Source: Phycisphaerae bacterium
Lineage (GTDB): Bacteria > Planctomycetota > Phycisphaerae > Sedimentisphaerales > SG8-4
Length of the DNA: 6,974 bases
Direction: 5' to 3'
NCBI GenBank assembly: GCA_030603035.1
Contig: JAUVYQ010000131.1
Location: 1 to 6,974, forward strand
Positions 4,768 to 6,974 of the stretch are shown here, in pieces; the stretch's first letter is position 1, and each line of letters begins with the position of its first letter. A program made the translations under genes and the position numbers. The notes under the pieces are model-generated. The model was given only the letters and a program-made list of their open reading frames with translations, searched no databases and was not told the origin of the DNA.

Positions 4768-4828
4768 TCATCCTGCTGTCTCTGTCCAGGGACACTTCAC
4801 GAGCCACTTCGACGTTGAGCCGGATTAA
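4667..4828 (+). CDS. Hypothetical 53-aa protein overprinted on the basic gene
   Basis: This frame starts inside the basic-protein gene and overlaps it by 101 bases in another reading frame. The product has a normal globular composition: MADKGNVIITLRKEV, then KQEAKILLETVKTKL, then HPAVSVQGHFTSHFDVEPD. This reads as strand-helix-strand with proper amphipathic spacing, which is unlikely for a chance frame. Upstream is a weak AAAGGCGG at 4651-4658. No family is recognised. It ends the virion-like module; the leader of rep follows. Confidence 0.6.
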   Translation: MADKGNVIITLRKEVATKQEAKILLETVKTKLSDHPAVSVQGHFTSHFDVEPD

Positions 4829-4862
4829 GCTATCTAGCTGTTTTTTGACATTATCCCGCTAC

Positions 4863-4885
4863 CTGAGTTTTTTTACTGTACTCAG
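4863..4885. repeat. Inverted repeat with T-rich loop
   Basis: CTGAGT at 4863-4868 and ACTCAG at 4880-4885 form a 6-bp stem around a T-rich 11-base loop. The T-run is inside the loop, so it is not a standard terminator. It is the first structure after the virion-like module and may be an operator or an RNA-stabilising hairpin. Confidence 0.4.
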
Positions 4886-4897
4886 CCAGGCTAAATA

Positions 4898-4964
4898 CCG
4901 ATAACGTAATTGTCGGACAGGATAGGGCAACGCAGGGGTGCGACCCGAGCGGTCCGACAGACCG
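4898..4964 (+). promoter_or_regulatory. Mutually exclusive hairpins in the rep leader, candidate attenuator
   Basis: Three stems compete. The first is CCGATAA (4898-4904) with TTGTCGG (4910-4916). The second is TGTCGGAC (4911-4918) with GTCCGACA (4952-4959), an 8-bp perfect stem enclosing GGGT/ACCC (4936-4946). The third is CGGTC (4950-4954) with GACCG (4960-4964). The second stem uses bases of both others, so it forms only if they do not. A terminator lies directly downstream and rep follows it. This is how attenuation control of a rolling-circle rep gene would look. No known riboswitch is recognised. Confidence 0.5.
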
Positions 4965-4991
4965 AAGCAGTCGTGTCCTTTCATAATTGAA

Positions 4992-5030
4992 GGAGCCGGG
5001 TAGCAGTAATGCCGCATCCGGCTCTTTTTT
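4992..5030 (+). terminator. Rho-independent terminator in front of rep
   Basis: GAGCCGG at 4993-4999 pairs perfectly with CCGGCTC at 5018-5024, followed directly by six T. The loop contains a small GCA-GTAA-TGC hairpin. It ends the virion-like transcript or, together with the competing stems just upstream, sets how much RNA reaches rep, 51 bases further on. GAGCGG at 4947-4952 resembles its left arm and could act as an alternative partner. Confidence 0.8.
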
Positions 5031-5081
5031 CTTGCCGTTTGCTTTGGTCCGAAAGCGAAAAACCCATCCGAAAGGCTTCCG

Positions 5082-6119
5082 ATGTCTGTATCTTCTCTTA
5101 CTTCCGTACAAGCAGAAGAAACAACTTGCGGATTACCTTCCCCGACCCGCTCCGACCATCCTGACCGTACCTTGCCAGCCTCATATCGTGATTTTCTGTT
5201 CCGTTCCGAGCCTCTTGAAGCCGTAGCAGCCGAAGAATTCTACCACCAGGTCGATAAGCTCGAGGAGAAACAGTATTCTTTTTCTCTTGATTCCTGCAGG
5301 CGGACGGCCTGGTTTGTTCGGAACGAAGACACCGGCGAAGTCCGGGTCGCCTCCAGGAAGTGCCATTTGCGATGGTGTTCCTTCTGCTCTCAGACCAGGC
5401 AGATCTTTATCACACTCGAGGTTGATAAATGGTTTTCCCGGGTGAACAAACCGAAACTTCTGACTCTTACTTTACGTCATTCTCCAATTCCTTTAGCGGA
5501 CCAGATCTCGTTTTTGTACGAAAGTTTTCGCAAGCTTAGGAAGCGTCGTTTGCTGAACTCAAAAATCCGGGGCGGGGTCTGGTTTTTTCAAATCACCTTT
5601 AACACTGAAACCGAAACATGGCACCCACATATCCATTGTCTGCTGGATTCCGAATATATCCCACACAAACAACTATCCGAACTGTGGTGCAAAGTAACTG
5701 CAGGCTCGACGATAACGCATATCAAGGCATGTCATAACCCGTCAAATACCGTAAAGCATATCGCAAGGTATGCCGCAAAACCAACAGCACTAACCCAGGT
5801 ACCCATGAGTCGATGGCTGGAACTTTATCGCTCCTTTAAGAGTCGTCGACTTTGCGGTTCCTGGGGAAATGCAAAATGCGTATCACTTCGTATGAAAAAA
5901 CCACCGGACGCTGACAAGTGGAAAGACCTCGGCAAATGGTCAACGGTGATTGGTAACTATGAAACCGACTCCGATGCTCATGATATCGTCCGAGCCTGGT
6001 TGGAAAATAAACCTCTTGAGGAGGGCGTTTCTTTACTCTACATCGACCGCAATATCGCTGGCGTTACTGAGCGAGCACCTCCAGAAAAGTGTGCCGGCTT
6101 CCAACTGAACTTTTTTTAG
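5082..6119 (+). CDS. rep: Rolling-circle replication initiator (HUH endonuclease, Rep_1-like)
   Basis: The 345-aa protein carries the motif order of rolling-circle initiators. Motif 1 is PKLLTLTLRH (124-133). Motif 2 is the HUH motif in WHPHIHCLLD (180-189), whose H183 and H185 would bind the divalent metal. Motif 3 is VKHIARYAAKP (224-234), where Y230 is the likely catalytic tyrosine that nicks the origin and becomes joined to the 5' end. Upstream, C94, C99 and C102 in CHLRWCSFC, perhaps with C72, form a zinc-finger-like cluster as in pC194/pUB110-type and related phage initiators. There is only one tyrosine in motif 3, which suits plasmid and satellite replication. GAAAGG lies six bases before the ATG. 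The gene sits behind a terminator and competing hairpins, so expression is probably attenuated. The C-terminus from about 255 (RRLCGSWGN) is less conserved. Confidence 0.93.
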   Translation: MSVSSLTSVQAEETTCGLPSPTRSDHPDRTLPASYRDFLFRSEPLEAVAAEEFYHQVDKLEEKQYSFSLDSCRRTAWFVRNEDTGEVRVASRKCHLRWCSFCSQTRQIFITLEVDKWFSRVNKPKLLTLTLRHSPIPLADQISFLYESFRKLRKRRLLNSKIRGGVWFFQITFNTETETWHPHIHCLLDSEYIPHKQLSELWCKVTAGSTITHIKACHNPSNTVKHIARYAAKPTALTQVPMSRWLELYRSFKSRRLCGSWGNAKCVSLRMKKPPDADKWKDLGKWSTVIGNYETDSDAHDIVRAWLENKPLEEGVSLLYIDRNIAGVTERAPPEKCAGFQLNFF

Positions 6120-6131
6120 CAGGAGCCTGTT

Positions 6132-6308
6132 ATGGATTTTGTTATATGTAAAGATTGTCTTTACCTTCGGACTAACCTTCCAGTCGTTTCTGAATTTGCA
6201 ATAGCAGTGTATCATGGAAAAACTGTTTATCCCTGCAACCGATATCCACAGAATATTCTTAGACATCCTGACGAACTTGCTTGCGGTGAATTTCAAAAGA
6301 AAGATTAA
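6132..6308 (+). CDS. Zinc-ribbon-like protein, 58 aa
   Basis: AGGAG lies six bases before the ATG, just after the rep stop. The product has four cysteines in a C-x2-C (C6, C9), C35 and C51 arrangement: FVICKDCLYL, then VYPCNRYPQN, then ELACGEFQKK. The ending CGEF is typical of small phage and mobile-element zinc-binding proteins of unknown function. One structural zinc is expected. Its place directly behind rep suggests a role linked to replication or DNA binding, but no specific function can be given. Confidence 0.8.
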   Translation: MDFVICKDCLYLRTNLPVVSEFAIAVYHGKTVYPCNRYPQNILRHPDELACGEFQKKD

Positions 6309-6310
6309 AA

Positions 6311-6526
6311 ATGTCTATTATGATGCAAGTTTTTTGGCGTGGAAAATTAGTCGGACGTTGCGATGCAAAATGTTATAAGTCAAAAAGTAAGACTTGCCAC
6401 TGCGCTTGCCGCGGCCATCTTCACGGCCTCGGGCGCAATGCCGCTGTTCGCAAACTGCGAGAATTGAAACCTTACTTTCGTCGTTTTCACGAAAGGATGC
6501 CAAGAACAAAAGTCAAATTTTTTTAA
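6311..6526 (+). CDS. Basic Cys/His-cluster protein, 71 aa
   Basis: The start lies two bases after the previous stop, so translation is probably coupled. The core is GRCDAKCYKSKS followed by KTCHCACRGHLHGLGRNAA, with C17, C21, C29, C31, C33 and H36/H38. This C-x3-C-x7-C-x-C-x-C-x-G-x-x-H-G pattern matches a small domain I know from many phage genomes (typically CDARCYxAxGxxCxCxCGGxNHG); its function is not established. It should bind metal. The C-terminal tail is very basic (RKLRELKPYFRRFHERMPRT), which suggests nucleic-acid contact. The usual GGxNHG is here RGHLHG, a slight departure. Confidence 0.85.
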   Translation: MSIMMQVFWRGKLVGRCDAKCYKSKSKTCHCACRGHLHGLGRNAAVRKLRELKPYFRRFHERMPRTKVKFF

Positions 6527-6538
6527 GGATCGAAAACC

Positions 6539-6724
6539 ATGGAAATTATCGAATCAACGGACCGAAAAATCGTAATCCAACTGACTGAATACGAATACAA
6601 ACAGATCAAAGTTTTTTGCAACGTTGTTTTTCTTGATCTCGAAAGCCTTATTCATCTGTTCTTTCGCTCGCTTTACAATTTTGTCGTTCAATATCTTCTG
6701 ACCAGGGGTTTCGATGGAAAATGA
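6539..6724 (+). CDS. Ribbon-helix-helix-like regulator, 61 aa (putative)
   Basis: AAGGAT lies eight bases before the ATG. The sequence has the layout of a CopG/Arc-type fold: a strand at RKIVIQLTEYEY (9-20), then helix KQIKVFCNVVF, a turn at LDLESLIHLF, and a second helix. The strand ending in LTEYEYKQIK resembles the common IRLSEEEY-x-x-LK pattern of the family. Such dimers bind short direct repeats, and CopG controls rep expression in rolling-circle plasmids, so the iterons at 999-1053 or the rep leader could be its target. The C-terminal half (SLYNFVVQYLL) is unusually hydrophobic, so a membrane-associated helix is an alternative. Confidence 0.6.
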   Translation: MEIIESTDRKIVIQLTEYEYKQIKVFCNVVFLDLESLIHLFFRSLYNFVVQYLLTRGFDGK

Positions 6725-6854
6725 ATGTGACAATTTCTTTGAAGACTTTCCTGATGCCGATGAATCGACGACTCTCATCGTTACCGAATGTTTTTACCCT
6801 GATGTTATCACTACTGAAATCGAAAGGTATGAAAATGGGTCTCGATCCGACTGA
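6714..6854 (+). CDS. Hypothetical acidic 46-aa protein
   Basis: The frame overlaps the preceding gene by 11 bases and the following Cys-rich gene by 20 bases. AGGGG lies about six bases before the ATG. The product is strongly acidic (MENECDNFFEDFPDADEST, then VTECFYPDV), with two cysteines and no other motif. Such small acidic proteins can be DNA mimics or adaptors, but nothing specific supports that here. Without it there would be a 110-base gap between two tightly packed genes, which favours it being real. On the circle its end corresponds to positions 1-21. Confidence 0.55.
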   Translation: MENECDNFFEDFPDADESTTLIVTECFYPDVITTEIERYENGSRSD

Positions 6855-6974
6855 TCCTGATTTCGAATGTGGCGATGACTGCGGTATTTGCAATCCCGCA
6901 CTATGGGGTGACTGCACACCAAAGTTTGTATGGGCTAACGTAACAGGCCTCAAAAACTGTCCCATCTATGCAGG
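6834..6974. repeat. Terminal direct repeat, right copy (circular junction)
   Basis: This is an exact second copy of positions 1-141. It shows what lies upstream of the Cys-rich gene on the closed circle: the acidic 46-aa gene and the ribosome site GAAAGG. Confidence 0.95.
6835..6974 (+). CDS. Start of the Cys-rich 154-aa gene (partial duplicate of 2-466)
   Basis: These are the first 46 codons of the same gene as at 2-466, present again only because the circle is opened here. It should not be counted as a second gene. Its value is that its native upstream context, with AAAGG seven bases before the ATG, can be read. Confidence 0.9.
   Translation, partial: MGLDPTDPDFECGDDCGICNPALWGDCTPKFVWANVTGLKNCPIYA

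Noticed and set aside
4845..4877. Promoter with TTGACA at 4845-4850 upstream of rep
   Set aside because: No -10-like hexamer lies at 15-19 bp; the only T/A-rich match is over 20 bp away.
5276..5292. CTCTTGATTC inside rep as a pC194-type nick site
   Set aside because: Only the CTTGAT core matches and no hairpin surrounds it.

Overview
The window is one complete circular replicon read slightly more than once round. Positions 1-141 recur exactly at 6834-6974, so the molecule closes at 6,833 bp. All fifteen genes I can support lie on the + strand. They are tightly packed, often with overlapping stops and starts, and most have good Shine-Dalgarno sequences, so the host is a bacterium. A small lipoprotein with a clear lipobox fits a bacterial envelope. 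Nothing seen fixes the host more closely than that.

Layout, going round the circle. (1) Replication and early-like module, 5082 to 6974/1 to 830: a 345-aa HUH-family rolling-circle replication initiator, then seven small genes. These are a 4-Cys zinc-ribbon-like protein, a basic Cys/His-cluster protein, a ribbon-helix-helix-like protein, an acidic 46-aa protein, a 154-aa protein with ten cysteines, and two further small proteins (62 and 59 aa). (2) A 1.49-kb gene-free region, 831-2323, about 22% of the circle. It holds five tandem 11-bp iterons, a diverged duplication with a 231-bp offset, a long structured element ending in a strong terminator, and a dense run of hairpins. (3) Virion-like module, 2324-4828, behind a good sigma70-type promoter: a small lipoprotein, a 232-aa protein of a type I associate with phages, two tandem paralogous phage tail-collar proteins, a 222-aa fibre-like protein, a small very basic protein, and a 53-aa gene overprinted on it in another frame. 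(4) A 253-bp leader, 4829-5081, with competing hairpins and a terminator just before rep.

Taken together, this is a rolling-circle replicon that carries host-recognition (tail-tip type) genes. I see no terminase, portal, tailed-phage capsid protease, Zot-type inovirus ATPase or recognisable Microviridae capsid. It is therefore either a small ssDNA phage of an unfamiliar kind whose capsid protein I cannot recognise, or a phage satellite/plasmid that supplies its own adhesion proteins to particles made by a helper. The sequence alone does not decide between these. The long structured region is a good place to look for the double- and single-strand origins, a packaging signal or a structured RNA.
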